From Alligator mississippiensis (taxonomy: Eukaryota; Chordata; Crocodylia; Alligatoridae), in NCBI RefSeq assembly GCF_030867095.1, contig NC_081835.1, positions 18,608,501-18,672,500 of the forward strand: 64,000 nt of DNA. Direction: 5' to 3'. The translations under genes and the position numbers were made by a program. Position 1 is the stretch's first letter; each line of letters begins with the position of its first letter. Positions 36,757 through 48,934 of this stretch are shown piece by piece. Under the pieces are notes generated by a model. That model was not told where the DNA came from and ran no database searches. It saw nothing but the letters and a program-made list of their open reading frames with translations.

Positions 36757-37258
36757 GGGCGCATCTGCACGTGCTATTAATGCGAATGAATACACTCTGA
36801 CGCAGTTTGCACCAGAGTTTATTGCTCTCAGGCACAGCATTTACATGTGTGCCCAGGACTGCAGCACACTAAGCCAGGAGCAACCCCAGCTGGCAAGGGG
36901 TCTGGAGGAGTCAACCTGCAGCCCGGAGGGTCAGCCTGCCAGCCTGGGACTGCTCCAAATTGGCTCAACGTGCTGTGGAGGAGCTGGCTGGGGTGCAAGG
37001 ATGCTCCAGTGCAGGGCTAGCCAGCAGGCAGCCCCACACCAAGGCACCTTTGTACTCCACCCAGCCCTATCAGTGTCTCATGTGTGTGGCAGTGCACTAA
37101 ATAACACTACTGCAGGATAGTACTTGTGTTTACAATTACTAACCTACAGTAGAGTTAATTAATTTACTGTGGCCTAATAGGACGGCATGTGAAGACTTTG
37201 AGACTTAACTGCAGAGCTAATTAGGCAACTGCAGTAAATATCTTGTGTAGATGCACCC
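36757..37258. mobile_element. Non-autonomous DNA transposon, about 500 bp, with captured-looking GC-rich interior
   Basis: Left end GGGCGCATCTGCACGTG and right end, in reverse complement GGGTGCATCTACACAAG, form terminal inverted repeats. ACT flanks both sides (36754-36756 and 37259-37261), a possible 3-bp target duplication as in PIF/Harbinger elements, though the usual target there is TWA. The middle (36840-37060) is distinctly more GC-rich than the AT-rich arms. No transposase is present. Confidence 0.65.
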
Positions 37259-37264
37259 ACTGGC

Positions 37265-37910
37265 TAGTAATTTAGCACAAAAAAAAACAAACCAAAAAAC
37301 AACTTTCATGAGTTAGGATTAGATTGAAAGCTCTCGTGAGCAGGGCATACCCACTTCTTACTTCTCATAAGTGTTTGGCCAAACTTTGGCTAAATTTATG
37401 ATATTCAGCTTCAGATGCTTATTTTCAACTTTAGCCATTCAGAGCCTAACAGCACAGATGCTAAGCCAGGTGGACAGGAAAGAGGTTCGTATATAGGCAG
37501 GCACCTGGGATCACCACTTGCGCCAAGAAAAATATCCAGAATGTGTTCAGCTTCTGTGGTGACAGCCCTTCACAAAAGTCAGTTTGGTACTGCCCAAATG
37601 CCACTTCAATTCGTTGGTATTCAGTAGACGTGGGTGAAAGATTCATAGCAAATAGTTTATTTCCACCAATTGGTTTTTTTTTCTTGTTTGCAACTTGCCC
37701 ATGAACAGCTTACAATTTTCTCAAATCCATTTGTTATCTGCCAAATCATTTTTACAAATAATTCTCAGTTTGCATATTTTCCTGAGCAATCTGTTACTAG
37801 CATTCAGAATTAATTTTGGTTGGCTGCACTGGTGAAAAGGTATCTGGCTAGCATAGTTAGGCCTAAGTCACGTGCTCTGGGTGCTGTTCTGTGATTGGAT
37901 GTGGATCATT
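37265..37910. other. Intronic stretch, nothing recognised
   Basis: AT-rich sequence with A- and T-runs, no named feature. Confidence 0.5.
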
Positions 37911-37915
37911 CTTAC

Positions 37916-38008
37916 CGCCTGTCCACACTAGGGAAGCTTGCAGCCTAGTGTTAACATTAGCTCAGCTAAGCTGATTTTCAAACCGTTAAAAGATACAGCG
38001 TAGACACG
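37916..38008. mobile_element. Short MITE remnant
   Basis: CGCCTGTCCACACTAGGGAA at the left and CAGCGTAGACACGG at the right are imperfect inverted ends of the 'tctacacta' type, enclosing AGCTCAGCTAAGCTGA. Probable deletion derivative. Confidence 0.4.
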
Positions 38009-38014
38009 GTTTTA

Positions 38015-38865
38015 AATGCTGACAGGGCAGCCTGATCCATTTTTAGTGAGCAGATTTCAAGACCGCCTGAGGAATGTGCATATTCATGCCGACTTTACTG
38101 GGGTGAAACAAGCTACAAGGTTAACGATTCAGGCCCTACAACAATCTGTCCCAATGACACTAAATGAAAACACCAAACATGTGAAGCACACATGTTCTTT
38201 TACAGAACAGAACAGAACATGGAGTTGTCATGTCCTCACTCTTTCATGTCTCCCTCTTTCCCCAGCTAAGCACAGGATAAAAGAACCCTTTAGGAGCGAG
38301 GGAAAAGGCTTGATGTAGAGTATGCACTGAGCTGCAGTGAAGGAAGACCTCTGGAGCACAGCCAAGCACAGGGAGGACTTCTGAACCAATTTATATGGTC
38401 TCTCATTTTCGTTAATGCCACCAAACTCCAGAAAGGTGGCACACTTGGGCTTTACATAGCACGCAGACTGCACAGAACAGACAGCAAAAGGCACTGCTCA
38501 TATAGGTTGATCCGTATTGATGGTCTGCCAGGCTTGGGAACAAGGAGGGCATCGTGAAGTTCTGTGATACCGAACAAATAAAGAACTTATGCCTCCAGCT
38601 TTGTAAATACTGTGTGCATGCAGCAGCCATTTCCATTTTAAGTAGGCCAGCATTTTACTCTGGGACATGCCTCATATATTAAGATGGCGGTTTATGTCCT
38701 TTCAGGCAGCTCTATATTTTCAGTTTATCCGCTGATGATCTCTAGGGTACATGAAAATCTTTTGTGTATGGACTGACTAGGGACTCAGTGGAACCAGGAG
38801 CTTCTGCCTTGAGGTCTAAGCAGTAACCATTTCTAGCTCTTCATCCTTTATAATTAGAGACAAAA
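38015..38865. other. Intronic stretch, nothing recognised
   Basis: No gene or repeat assigned. Confidence 0.5.
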
Positions 38866-38869
38866 TATG

Positions 38870-39100
38870 GATCATTTTCACCTTTGCAAATAATAGGCCA
38901 GGAGAACGCCTGGGTACAGTTAATCCAATGCTGTTCTCCTCTGTGTTTATGACTAAATAAACAGCAGCTGCTTGCAGCTTGCGGCCTCTCCACTGATTCC
39001 CTTGTGGGGGCCATTTATTGAGTCATAAACTCCTCTGATAGTGTTATCACCACAGTGTTTGCACAAATAAAGGTTTGGGAGAGAAAAAGATTAAAAACAG
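38870..39100. promoter_or_regulatory. Candidate conserved non-coding element
   Basis: Unique AT-rich block with TGTTTATGACTAAATAAACA, CATTTATTGAGTCATAAAC (AP-1-like TGAGTCA), TGTTATCACCACAG and CACAAATAAAGG. Enhancer-like by texture; unproven. Confidence 0.36.
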
Positions 39101-39104
39101 AACT

Positions 39105-40070
39105 GATTTTACAGAGGAAGCAAGAAAAAAAACTTGACAGATCCATTTGTTTCTGAATGAGGGCAAGGTGAGCAAAGGTAAGTACCAGAGGGGATGTGGC
39201 TGAGTGCTTTAAGGTGTCAGGTATGAAACACAGACTTCTCTGAAACTACAGGCTGGAATACAAAAAGAAAGAATTTCCCTTTTGTCCTCTGAGTTTCCTG
39301 AAGTAAACTGGCATGTCTCTGTCCTGAACTAGACTTTACAAACAGAGGGCTGCCCTGCCCTGCAAGATTGCTAAAGAAGACCCCCACATGCCAGCACTCC
39401 TGGCCAACACTTTCCTCTCCCAACGCTATATGCTAGATTTAGACACGTTCCATCCAGGAAGTCCTACCTGTATAAATAACTTCTAAAGCATTTTGCCCTC
39501 TTTCAAGGTGGAAACAGCTATGTAGAAAGAATAAAAGTATCTTTAGGCTGTCAGAGGTGCTTGAAATGCAGCCCATGAGATTATTCAATGCATCCTAAAG
39601 CTGAATCTGTTAAGAGAGAGGTCAAACCTCTGAAGATGACAGTGCCCAGCATGCCATGCTCACCTGGGTCCAAAATGCTTGACTGGAAATGCACAATCAA
39701 GATGGAACACTGTACAAAGTCACCTTGGCGGGCTGCACCTTCTCATTAGTGATAATGTGGGTCACTGCCCACAAATTAGAGGTAGGCCTCAGGCACAGGC
39801 AGGGTGCCCTGATGCATGTGTTAGACAGGATCTAAGCCTTTAGGAGAATGGCATTAAAAGTTATGTACAACAGATTACCCACAGAGGTCTCTGGCAAGCA
39901 CAAAGGGGAAAGGGGAACACACAATTTATGAAGTTGTGTGAGAAACCCAATTGCCTCACTGGGTTTCAGTGATCTGGAAGAATTGCAGATTTCTGCAAGA
40001 GTCTGGTTACACTGAGAATTACTGCAAGTGATAAACCAGGGTGTGAATTTACAACTCACTTGTTAAGTGT
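39105..40070. other. Intronic stretch, nothing firmly recognised
   Basis: A weak tRNA-head-like segment near 39195 is discussed among the rejected items. Confidence 0.45.
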
Positions 40071-40074
40071 GCAC

Positions 40075-40162
40075 TCAGACTGTCCACAGGGAGAGCTAGT
40101 GCACTGTAAATTCACACTCAAACTTAAGGTGCATAACTTCCCTGTGTAGACAAGCCCTGAGA
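40075..40162. mobile_element. Short MITE remnant
   Basis: The right end, TAACTTCCCTGTGTAGACAA then GCCCTGAG, reads CTCAGGGCTTGTCTACACAG in reverse complement. The left part has GACTGTCCACAGGGAGAGC. These are ends of a widespread sauropsid MITE with 'gcttgtctacacaggga' termini, from memory. Confidence 0.5.
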
Positions 40163-40164
40163 CT

Positions 40165-40850
40165 TTTATAGGCCTATGCTTACATATGCAGAATCATGGC
40201 CTGCTTAGTGCATGTTCTGAATGTAGTTTTAAGACAGAGAAGGAAAGGAAAGGGTGAGGGAGAAATATGAACTTGCACAGCTATACGTAAACATTAGCTA
40301 CAAAGAAAGATGGATGTGTGACATGTTCCTATTGAATGACATTAGAGTGATGCCTCAGCCATTAGTATAGTGGCCAGGCCACAAGCTACAGACAAGGCAA
40401 AATATCACAAGAGAAAGACAACAGTGGGACAGGAGCCTGAGGTACAGAATAACACCATTTGCAGGGAGGGAGTCTTCTGTGAGCACTGGAAGGAGGGAAA
40501 AGGGTGCAATTCAATAAGCCTAAGAGCCAGAGGCTCACTCTTGGCAGTTATTATGCCATCACCAGGGGTCATGCCTTTTTCATATGGTGGCTGATGAGAG
40601 AGTTCATCATATAAATGTAGCTTATATAACAAATTGGGTACAAAATCATCTAATTAACCAATTGAAACTGCAGGTGATATTCAGATCTCTCTCCTTTTGG
40701 GAAGCAGGGGAGGGGAAATATTCAAAGAGAACTTCATCGAAAAGGGAAGCACAGAAGCAATAAAATAGACCAGAAAGCTTGAGAAGTGGGAAGAGGGGAG
40801 GGAGGAAGGAGGTCTAAGTCAGGATGGTGCCCAGAGACTTGATAAAAATA
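40165..40850. other. Intronic stretch, nothing recognised
   Basis: No gene or repeat assigned. Confidence 0.5.
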
Positions 40851-40854
40851 TAAA

Positions 40855-41075
40855 GGTTTTTTGCTGTTTGCTCACAAAGGCACGTCTCTCTCTACCTGGG
40901 CTCCAAGAAACAAATTAACCAGATTTCCACTGCCCCCCTGTTGGTACGAGAGAAAATGTTGGGGGAAATAGCAGCATCGACTTTCAATTCTAATTGTCTA
41001 CAAGCTGCAGTAGCTTCTGGGGAAACTTGCAGTCAATAAACTACAGACAATTTGAAGAGACACAATGGGAGCTGC
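40855..41075. promoter_or_regulatory. Candidate conserved non-coding element
   Basis: Repeat-free block with AAACAAATTAACCAGATTTC, GACTTTCAATTCTAATTGTC and CAGTCAATAAACTACAGACA, and scattered CpGs. Texture only. Confidence 0.28.
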
Positions 41076-41424
41076 CCCTCCCACAGCTGGACCATTATCC
41101 CAGCTTTTATTGAGGTCTAAAAAGCAGCAATTTCATGCTCTGCCTGAACATCTGCAGAGATATGAAAACAGACCCCTGCAAAAAAGACAGACACCCCCAA
41201 ATTAAATAGGAGACATCATGGTGACTAATGGAGAGTGGTTTGCTTGTACTTACTTACCTGCAAGTAAGTCCCAGCAGGCTCAGGATGCAACTGCTCCCAT
41301 GATAGAGGAGTGCCAAGGCTTATTGGAGTCTGTGCTGTGCTCGGACTCTAAACTTGGCATGAGGGGGCTGTCTACGGGAGAAAGACTGGTGGGGAATGAA
41401 CAAGGGTGCACACTTACAGCATAC

Positions 41425-41485
41425 ACGACTTCACAGAAGTTTAAGGCTGGAAGGGACCTCATGAGATCATCCTTGGTGGACACCT
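41425..41485 (-). mobile_element. CR1 LINE 3' tail fragment, minus strand
   Basis: CTTCACAGAAGTTTAAGGCT then GGAAGGGACCTCATGAGATC is the reverse complement of the CR1 3' end (gaggtcccttccagcc...ctatg). Confidence 0.8.
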
Positions 41486-41544
41486 GGTATATGCTAAGTG
41501 GAGTAAGCTTCCCTAATTCAAAGACACCAAGAGTACATCTGCCA

Positions 41545-41640
41545 ACACAGGATGGAGAGTACCATTGGCTAGGGTGTGCATTAGCACACCCTAGCTTAGG
41601 GCACGCTCACCTTGCTATGTAGACAAGCCCTTAGATAGCA
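41545..41640. mobile_element. Short MITE remnant ending in 'tgtagacaagccctta'
   Basis: GGTGTGCATTAGCACACC is an inner palindrome; TTGCTATGTAGACAAGCCCT is the terminal motif shared with the element at 40075-40162. Confidence 0.45.
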
Positions 41641-41644
41641 TCCA

Positions 41645-43615
41645 ATGGAGAATACACCAGAACCACCACACTTGTCCAGAAAAATGTATAAGGGTGAAGA
41701 CTGTTCTCTGGGGTAAAGCTGCTGTACAGGGACTTTCCTGTTACACTTGTGCACATCAACCTCTGCCTATTAATTTCTTCCTTATTGGCCTATAAGGAGA
41801 AAAGAGGAGCCAAATGTTCCATGACCTGGCAGACCAGTGAGTCTCTGTGGCTTACTGACTACTCTGGCTAAAAGGGGAGATTCGCCCCTTCACTTATGAC
41901 ATGATTTATGAGATGAACAGTATTCTTCTTCCTGCCAGCAAAAGGCCTCTCTGGGGACTCCTTTTACTTGCACCAGCTTCATACAAAACACTACAGTGCC
42001 CAGGACACGCTGCTGAATACAAACTGTAGGTCACTGTGGCCCAGTCAACGCTGCCTCAGGGTCAGAGTCTGGAAGCCCCTGCTGCCGTCTCACTCTCTTC
42101 CCTACCAACCAGTTGCTTCAGCACAAGTCCAAGCTTTGGACCTACACAGAACATGTTGCCTTCTCCCCACAGCTCCTCAACACACAGCACATGTGTTGTG
42201 TACTCCGTAGGAGTCATCTCAGCCTTGCAGAAGTTCATTGTTACCTTGAGTCTTCCAAGGGCTCGCTGGGCCCCAGCAAAGGCTTAGCACACAAGCAAGA
42301 GCCAAGACAGGCTGAGTAAACAGGAGAGGCAAAGAAATTCTGAGTCTGTACCATTGTCTCCTTCCCGTCACCACCAAGGGGAATTCTCAGAAATTATCTT
42401 TGTTAAACAACATTTGATGAGCAGATCAATTATATTAAAACTTCACTATATTCAGCACCAGACCTCTGGTGAAAGGCACTAGAGAAAGCAAAACGTTAGC
42501 ATGCGTATGAAATGGAATCACCTGGACAGGACCAGCCTGGTAAGGGTGGGGGGGCTCCAACGCCCTCCTGCATGGGAAAATCAGACAGTATAAGAATCAT
42601 TAAGAGATTCCTTTCCTTCTTTCATGCATCTCTGCAGGTGAATCTAATGAACGTGTAGGAGAGCTTTAGGCTGGTGGCTATTTGGTACAAGATACTGATG
42701 AAGAAAAAAGCAGACCCACAGCCTTTTCTTCCTTGGTAATATTGGGATACTCCTTCGTGGCATGGTTACACAGTCAGTAAGTGAGGTAACAAGTATTGGT
42801 TGTTCTGACCTGCTAAACCAGTGGACCTAATCACTGTTAGCAAGGTGACCCATGGTAAGAGTCCCAGAAGCTGCTGTATTTTGCTGGGTGTTCTCTGACC
42901 CCTCTGATGTCTGCATCTAACCTCACGGCTCAGTTACCTGTGCAGAAGCTTCTCTCCCCTCAACACCCTAATAGGTATAGAAAAGATTTTCTGCCACCTT
43001 ACCGTTGCCTGCAGCAAATCAGAGCAATATGTGCTTCAGTACCCTATCAGCAGCTCCTTCTAACAGATTTCCACAACACCTAGGGAAACTTTCCAGCAAG
43101 GTTCACTGTTCACATGAGTCTCTGGAAAACTAAAATAGCCCAGGTATTTGGTTTATAAAGCAAATACACGCCAAAAAAACACAACCAGCCTCCAAGTTAA
43201 TAGGATCTTTCACTGCCCTCTGCTGTTACCAGTCATTCAGCTTCCAATTTACTCTTTAATAATGTCAGGCTGGGGCTCAGGGCTGGCAGCTTCCCAGCAC
43301 CTTTCTCAGGCGGGTTGGAGCTGCAGCTTGCGAATATGCTGAAGTTTAATGCAATCTGTCTTCTTTGGTAATCACATTCCACCCGCACTGCTTGCAATAA
43401 AGATGTATTGGTAAATGCATTTGCTAAAGATATACTCTGCTGAAAAGGCTACAAGCCTGATTTACAGGAGGCAAGGAGGGAAGCATTGGCTAGTGGAGGC
43501 TGGCAAGAGATGCACCATGCTCCACACAGCAACAGAGGGCCGGGATTGTGCAACGGCAGCACAGGCCCTGCTTTCCTTTAAAGCCGAGAAAGAAAAAGAA
43601 ACCGTGCGCTCTGGG
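41645..43615. other. Intronic stretch, nothing recognised
   Basis: No gene or repeat assigned. Confidence 0.5.
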
Positions 43616-43619
43616 AGCT

Positions 43620-43900
43620 GGGGACTTTAAAGATATCAGAGAAAAGCCCTTTCCCTGGCAGCTTTAACCTTGCTGATTTGCAGACATACAAAGACCTTCT
43701 TTGTAAACAGGAAAGAAAAAAAAATTCCACCAGGACTTGCAACAACATTTGGTCTAATATATCCTGACAATTTTCCCATCTCCTTCTGTCGGGGCTTCTT
43801 CTGGGAGCCGGCTGGCAGCTTGTTTCATGTTATACTTAAATCAGGCATGCAGCTTCTCTTCACAATGCTAATGCAAAGAAGAGAGGCTCTCTCCTCAAAA
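43620..43900. promoter_or_regulatory. Candidate conserved non-coding element
   Basis: Unique block just on the 3' side of the CHCH exon. It has CAGCTTTAACCTTGCTGATT, CTTCTTTGTAAACAGG (forkhead-like GTAAACA), GGTCTAATATATCCTG and GCTAATGCAAAG (POU-like). Texture only. Confidence 0.33.
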
Positions 43901-43904
43901 GGCC

Positions 43905-44855
43905 CAGCCTGTCTCTGTCACATTAAAGATCCCAGGAGAAGCAACTCTGTTACTGTTTCCTAAAAGGCCCTAGTCCTGCCCCCAACTCCACACCATCACA
44001 ACCAGGATGCCCTTCAAGGAACTGCTCAGTCAGAGAGACTGGTCCTGTACCTGGAAGGATACTTGAACATACTATACCCCACCCAGCAGAGTTCACACTT
44101 TTGTCTTTCCCTTTCCCTTACATTCAGGAAATCTCATGGGCACCTTATATCATACTCAATGCTGTTTCCAAGACTGTTCTCACACTGCAAAGTGTGAATT
44201 TCCACTGGAAGCTGGTCTGCACAGTGTCCCTTTCCCCCTGCTCTCTTGATTTTATTTCAATAATAACAAGCTAATCCTTGCAAGCTGCTGGGCAACTACA
44301 ATTTATTCAATAGAAGCTCCAAATGGCATGACTTTCAGAAATGCTGCTAATTCCACAAGAGGAAACATCTTGGCCAATTACAGGAGAGTGCTTTAAACAG
44401 CAACAGTAGGCAGCTAGCCCCTATTTTGTAATTTTGGGAGGCCGTCCTGGGGAGTAGACATATATCCACCTGGATCATTCAAAAATAAGTGTCATGGTTG
44501 GAAAAATGACTTTGCCACCCAAAAGCTGCACTTACAAGCTTCCAGAATCAGAAGAAAAAGTGAGAGCTTTGGGAAAAGATGCATGAAAATTCTAGCAGAA
44601 ACCCAAGAGGACATGATGCTTAGGCGCCCAGCCAAAGCAGAGCACCAAAATATGGTGCCATGTGGAGCTGTCCAATGGAACAGTTCTACAACATCTGGGG
44701 AGGCACGAGGAAAAGCTTAGGGCTCTACAACACATCACTCATGAGGTCCCATGGGCCACACTGCTTTCAGAGGCCACAGCAAATTGGAGAAAACCTCCCC
44801 ACAAGGAAACGCCATGCAATAAGACCAGTCGGGTGTGGGGGTGATGGGGTCACAG
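43905..44855. other. Intronic stretch beside the penultimate exon, nothing recognised
   Basis: No second coding segment is seen before the donor at 44859. Confidence 0.55.
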
Positions 44856-44859
44856 TTAC

Positions 44860-44995
44860 CTTCCGAGCTGCACTGACGCAGCGCTGGTACTCTTTGGCCA
44901 GCTCCGAGCACTTGAGTACTTCATGTTTGTTTGCTTGGTAGCACTTCAAGATTTCTGACTGCAGCCCGGCACAGACAGGTTCAGTGCTCCTTCGC
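44860..44995 (-). CDS. CHCHD6: CHCHD6 (MIC25) penultimate coding exon carrying the twin CX9C CHCH domain
   Basis: The minus-strand exon is bounded by a CCCACATAG acceptor (AG at 44997-44996) and an AAG|GTAACT donor (GT at 44859-44858). Its first base completes the split Lys codon from 63889; 45 codons follow, from [12 protein letters not shown] to CVSAARK. Cysteines at exon codons 8, 18, 29 and 39 give two CX9C motifs separated by ten residues, the CHCH signature. In the family these form two disulphides introduced by the MIA40 (CHCHD4) relay, which traps the protein in the mitochondrial intermembrane space. The words EPVC, HEVL.CS and YQRCVSAA match human CHCHD6 from memory and separate it from CHCHD3. 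All four cysteines are present and there is no frameshift, so the gene looks functional. The exon ends in phase 0. Reading through the donor would add about 30 low-complexity codons, which I reject. Confidence 0.96.
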
Positions 44996-45234
44996 CTATG
45001 TGGGGACAAGAACACAACATTGTGGAGGGTAATCCTTGCACGTTCCAGCAACTCTACCAATTCCCCAACACATGTTAATGCCTGCCCCAGACCCCCTCCT
45101 CCCCAACAAAAGTTTTCACAAAGCCAGTTAACGAATGGGAACATTAACCACAAAAGCGCCGATACCATGGACAGCACCTTTCAGCCGAAAAGTTCAAAGC
45201 ATTCAGCAAACATGAGGCTTACAAACCACCTTTG

Positions 45235-45440
45235 AGGAAAGGAAGTGTTATCCCCTTTATATGAGGGAGAGACACAGAGAAATTAAATGACTGCCCAAGT
45301 CGCACTGGGAATCTTGGGCAGAGCAGGAGGTAGAACCAGCAACCTCAGACAGCCCAAGGAAAGAACCTTTAATAATCTGAAAAGTGACTACTGCCCTGTG
45401 GAATTGGCCACCTTACTCTCCAGAAAGTTAACAGTGGTTA
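45235..45440 (-). repeat. MIR/CORE-like SINE remnant
   Basis: GGAAGTGTTATCCCCTTTAT, GAGACACAGAGAAATTAAAT, GACTGCCCAAGTCGCACTGG and GCAGAGCAGGAGGTAGAACC are the reverse complement of the MIR core and the tRNA-like segment. Among the better preserved copies here. Confidence 0.72.
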
Positions 45441-45444
45441 AACG

Positions 45445-47300
45445 CTTGCAAAGGGCACCACGATTCTCAAAGTGATAAGAGAAAAGTAGACAATTTCTAG
45501 GCTTACTTGGCTCTTAGCCAACATCCATTTATCCATAAACATAGCAGCAGGAGTACCGACAACAGGGAAGGCCATGCTAAAATATCACCAGCAACAGTAG
45601 CACTAACATACTAAACAGAGTGTGATTAGTTAGAGTCAGGCAAACACCAAGGGCAGGAACTGGCAATAGCTGCCAGGCCACACTTCAGAGGAGAGACAAA
45701 CCGTTCACAGCCCAGTCTCAGATGCAACCTTTCACAGCACAGAGCCATTCCCCTTCCCTACAGTTTTCTGCATCACTACACAGAAAGTCTGACGCTCAAA
45801 TCGGAGCACCTCTCTTCTTCCCAGGGCACTTTGATGCTACAGAAAAGCTGTACCACATGTGATGACATCATATTTGTTTCCACAGCAACAAGACCAGTGT
45901 CACCAATGCAGCATTATGACTTTCTCCACAGGAAGAAAGGCAGGGAGACAGCACATTTCTGCACAGTTGAGCCATGCTTTGAGAGTGCTGTCTCCAACTG
46001 GGCAAAACACACTAAAAACTGGGCATTCTTGGAATTTTTTGATCATAGCCAGGATCTCTGAAAGCTTTTAAGGACAGGGGAAGAATTCAGACTACACAAA
46101 TGTTTGGTTTTTTTGGGTTTTTTGTTTTTTTTTTAGGATGAGCATGTGTGAAGGAGGCGGGGTACAATGAGCGCAAAACATTCTGTCCTCTCAAAGTCAA
46201 AGACCTGGCTGCTTCTCTGAGAAAACATTACCAGGACATGCTCCAGCAAGTGCTCTTTCAGCCCTGATCACACCACCAAGTCTCAGGGGCAAAGCTCCAG
46301 CATTTATCAGGAACAACATGCCTCACATAGCAGCCACAGCAGAAAGTGAACAGCAACATTGCTGGTTGGATCAGTCACAGTCAATGACTTTAGGGTTTTC
46401 CTCTCGCCTCAAATCACTAGTCTTTAAAAGGAAAAAGTACTGGTATATTCCATGCAAGGTCCTCAAAGGAGGGAAGGTATTAGTTATTTTTCTATAGACT
46501 ACAGAACATCCATTACCAAAGTTTTAAAAGCCTTCAAAAATTGGAATAGAAAAGGACTTGCAGAGAGCTTCAGAAACTCATAAGATTGGCATTTTGTTCC
46601 ATCACTGAAATTTTAATATCATTCTAATCAACTCCATGAGACCTTGAAAACAATACCAGGTTTGGAAATACCACCAAATCCCTCAATTCATTGGAAAAGT
46701 TAAGACTTTTTAAATTGGGTTTTTTACTCAGCATGTTAAACTAACATGTATTTTGCGACTCCATGCAATAGGCAGGAAAGGAGATCTAACAGGCTACAAA
46801 AATCATTAGCTTAGACTCACCTGAGCTGAATAATGGGCTAGGAGTTGTAACCTCGTAGGACAGTGTTTGGGTTTCACTTTGCCATTCTAAAAATGGAGGG
46901 CCAGCAAGTCCTTAACTGCTGGCTCCTTACTTGTACCTGTTTTGGCACCTGCCATCACAGAAGATGATTAATAGAAAGACAGGACAAGGCTGATAGTTCA
47001 AACTGTACAGCAGGATTGGCACCTTCTGGCCCATGATGTGCCAGGGGACTCAGGAAATGCATCAGAAAGTTAAGTTATAGCCAGAAGCTGTTAAGGAAAC
47101 TGCCAATGCCTTTCCCCTTGAAGCAGCAGCAGGCCAATGTGTGTGAAGTGGCAGACACCAAAAGGTAAAGGAACTGATAATGCAGATATCTGCCACCACA
47201 TGACAGAAAGGCCTCAAGAGATGGGAGCTTGCCCAGCAACTGCCTTCCAGCCAGAGTCGCAATGAGCCTCTTACTGTAGCTTCGGTAAGTTAATACTGCT
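45445..47300. other. Intronic stretch, nothing recognised
   Basis: T-rich run at 46106-46135. No exon or named repeat. Confidence 0.5.
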
Positions 47301-47310
47301 TCAAAATGAA

Positions 47311-47527
47311 AACATGGCCCTCATCTACACGCAAGCTGCATCAATTTAACTAAACAGGTTTATATTGATAATTGACTTTGCATTATATTGATTTAGTTTA
47401 AGTTGATTATCAATATAACACAATCTTAAACCAATTTACAAGCATTTTCACAAGCAAACTGCACCGACTTAATTAAAATTGGTTTCTAAACCTATTTAAG
47501 TAAATCAGTGCAGCTGGCATTTAGGCC
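47311..47527. mobile_element. Palindromic AT-rich MITE of about 215 bp
   Basis: The left half GCATCAATTTAACTAAACAG pairs with the right half CTATTTAAGTAAATCAGTGC. The centre is nearly palindromic: ATATTGATAATTGAC against its counterpart GTTGATTATCAATAT around 47370-47420. Ends GGCCCTCATCTACACGCA and GCTGGCATTTAGGCC. A hairpin-forming MITE; superfamily unknown. Confidence 0.7.
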
Positions 47528-47529
47528 AG

Positions 47530-48930
47530 GACATGGCTGTCATTTTAAAGGGTCTCTCCTCTCTTAGGAAGGTGACAGAAAGCTTAATTTTAATGGAGTA
47601 TAACACCTGATCTCATAATATCTTCCCAAGTTTGTAGAGGGACTGAAACCATAGTTTGGATTGGTGTGGACTCTCCCATCCATCAGGTGCCCACAGATAA
47701 TTAAGGAACAGGATTATTAACATTTCACTACTGATCAAAGCAGGTCTGGAAAGAGAGTGACAATCATAGATCTGAACCAGTTACTCTGAGTAAAGATTCA
47801 TTATGGGGCCACAGGCTGGATGTGCCTTGGAGGTCCCCCTATCCCCCCGTTACATCTAGGGGAGCTGTGACTAGAGTGGAAATGCACAGCCCAGCCCAGA
47901 CAATTGAGCTTCAAATTGCTGCACCACACTAATGTTTTTCAAACTTAAGCTTTGCGTGAAGCCCACCTCCCCACCCCTACCCCAGCCACGGGAGCTACCC
48001 TGTCATGTCTAGCAACCCTGCTACTCTATCACTGGCCCTGCTCATGGTCGAGTCTGAACCTCAGGGACAGGGAGTCAAGCTTAAGGCACCTAGTGGCATC
48101 CTACTGCAAACATCTCTGTAACCCAATGCAAGAGGTCTTTGAAGAAGTTGGAGCTTGGGTTGAGGGCTATCCTTGGACAAATGTCTTCTCCCTCTAGCCT
48201 GAGCTTATTTGCTGTACTCAACTTCTCTGAGAAGGGTTGTGTTCTCATCATCACCTCTCTGGCTGGGTTGCTCTTGATGAGTCACATTCAAGAATGGTGT
48301 GGTCAGGGGGAGGGGAAAGAGGAAGGGATAGAGGACATCTAAACTTTGACAAAAAGTTCACAGGCTTCTTGTGCTTTTAAAAAGAAAAGACAATTTTTAC
48401 TTTAAAAAAAAATCTGCATTTATCCCAGAGAAATCTAGGCTGTTCACCCCTGTTTAGCCTCTTGTGTTGCAATTCTCACTAGCATTACTGAAACCAATAA
48501 GTGGAACTCATCTACAGAGATGAAACAGGGACAGGAGGGAAAGGGCTTGGGCATCACCCTTAAAGAGGGAAGCCTGAGGTTCAGACAATACATCAGGAAA
48601 AGAAACAGGACCCAAAATGGGGGAGACTAAACCAATACCAGGTACTCGTTCCCCCCCCTCCCTCAGTTTATGGGGCAAAAGGTAAGTCGACAGGTGGGAA
48701 AAAAAGGAATACTAGAAATAAACACACACTTGTTAGCAATGCCTCTCTCCGCAGACTGGGGGGAACAAACCTTTGCTTCTCTGCTGTCCAATGGGAAGGA
48801 AGGCTGTGCACGCATGAAATCCAGGATTTCAGTTCCTCCTCTCCCCCTCCCACTGAGTAAGCTAAATCAGGCTTTTGTCTGGAAAAAAGGGAGAGGTTTT
48901 CTTAAATGAAACAAAGGGTACCTTTCTCTC
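47530..48930. other. Intronic stretch, nothing recognised
   Basis: No gene or repeat assigned. Confidence 0.5.
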
Positions 48931-48934
48931 TGCC

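Larger units (their letters stand above)
2007..44859 (-). other. CHCHD6: CHCHD6 last intron (42,853 bp)
   Basis: Delimited by the GTAACT donor at 44859 and the strong acceptor at 2007. The span has no other coding exon I can recognise on either strand. It is filled with transposon remnants and with AT-rich repeat-free blocks listed separately. If the terminal exon is misplaced, the intron changes length but the contents remain non-coding. Confidence 0.65.

Noticed and set aside
39190..39270. tRNA-Ser/Leu-like head GTGGCTGAGTGCTTTAAGG with a possible B-box near 39250
   Set aside because: It does not fold as a cloverleaf by eye and lacks a convincing acceptor stem. At most a very old tRNA-derived SINE trace.
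44767..44859. Continuation of the CHCH-exon reading frame past the donor, giving about 30 more residues
   Set aside because: The boundary is a good AAG|GTAACT donor and the extension is Pro/Thr-rich without family resemblance.
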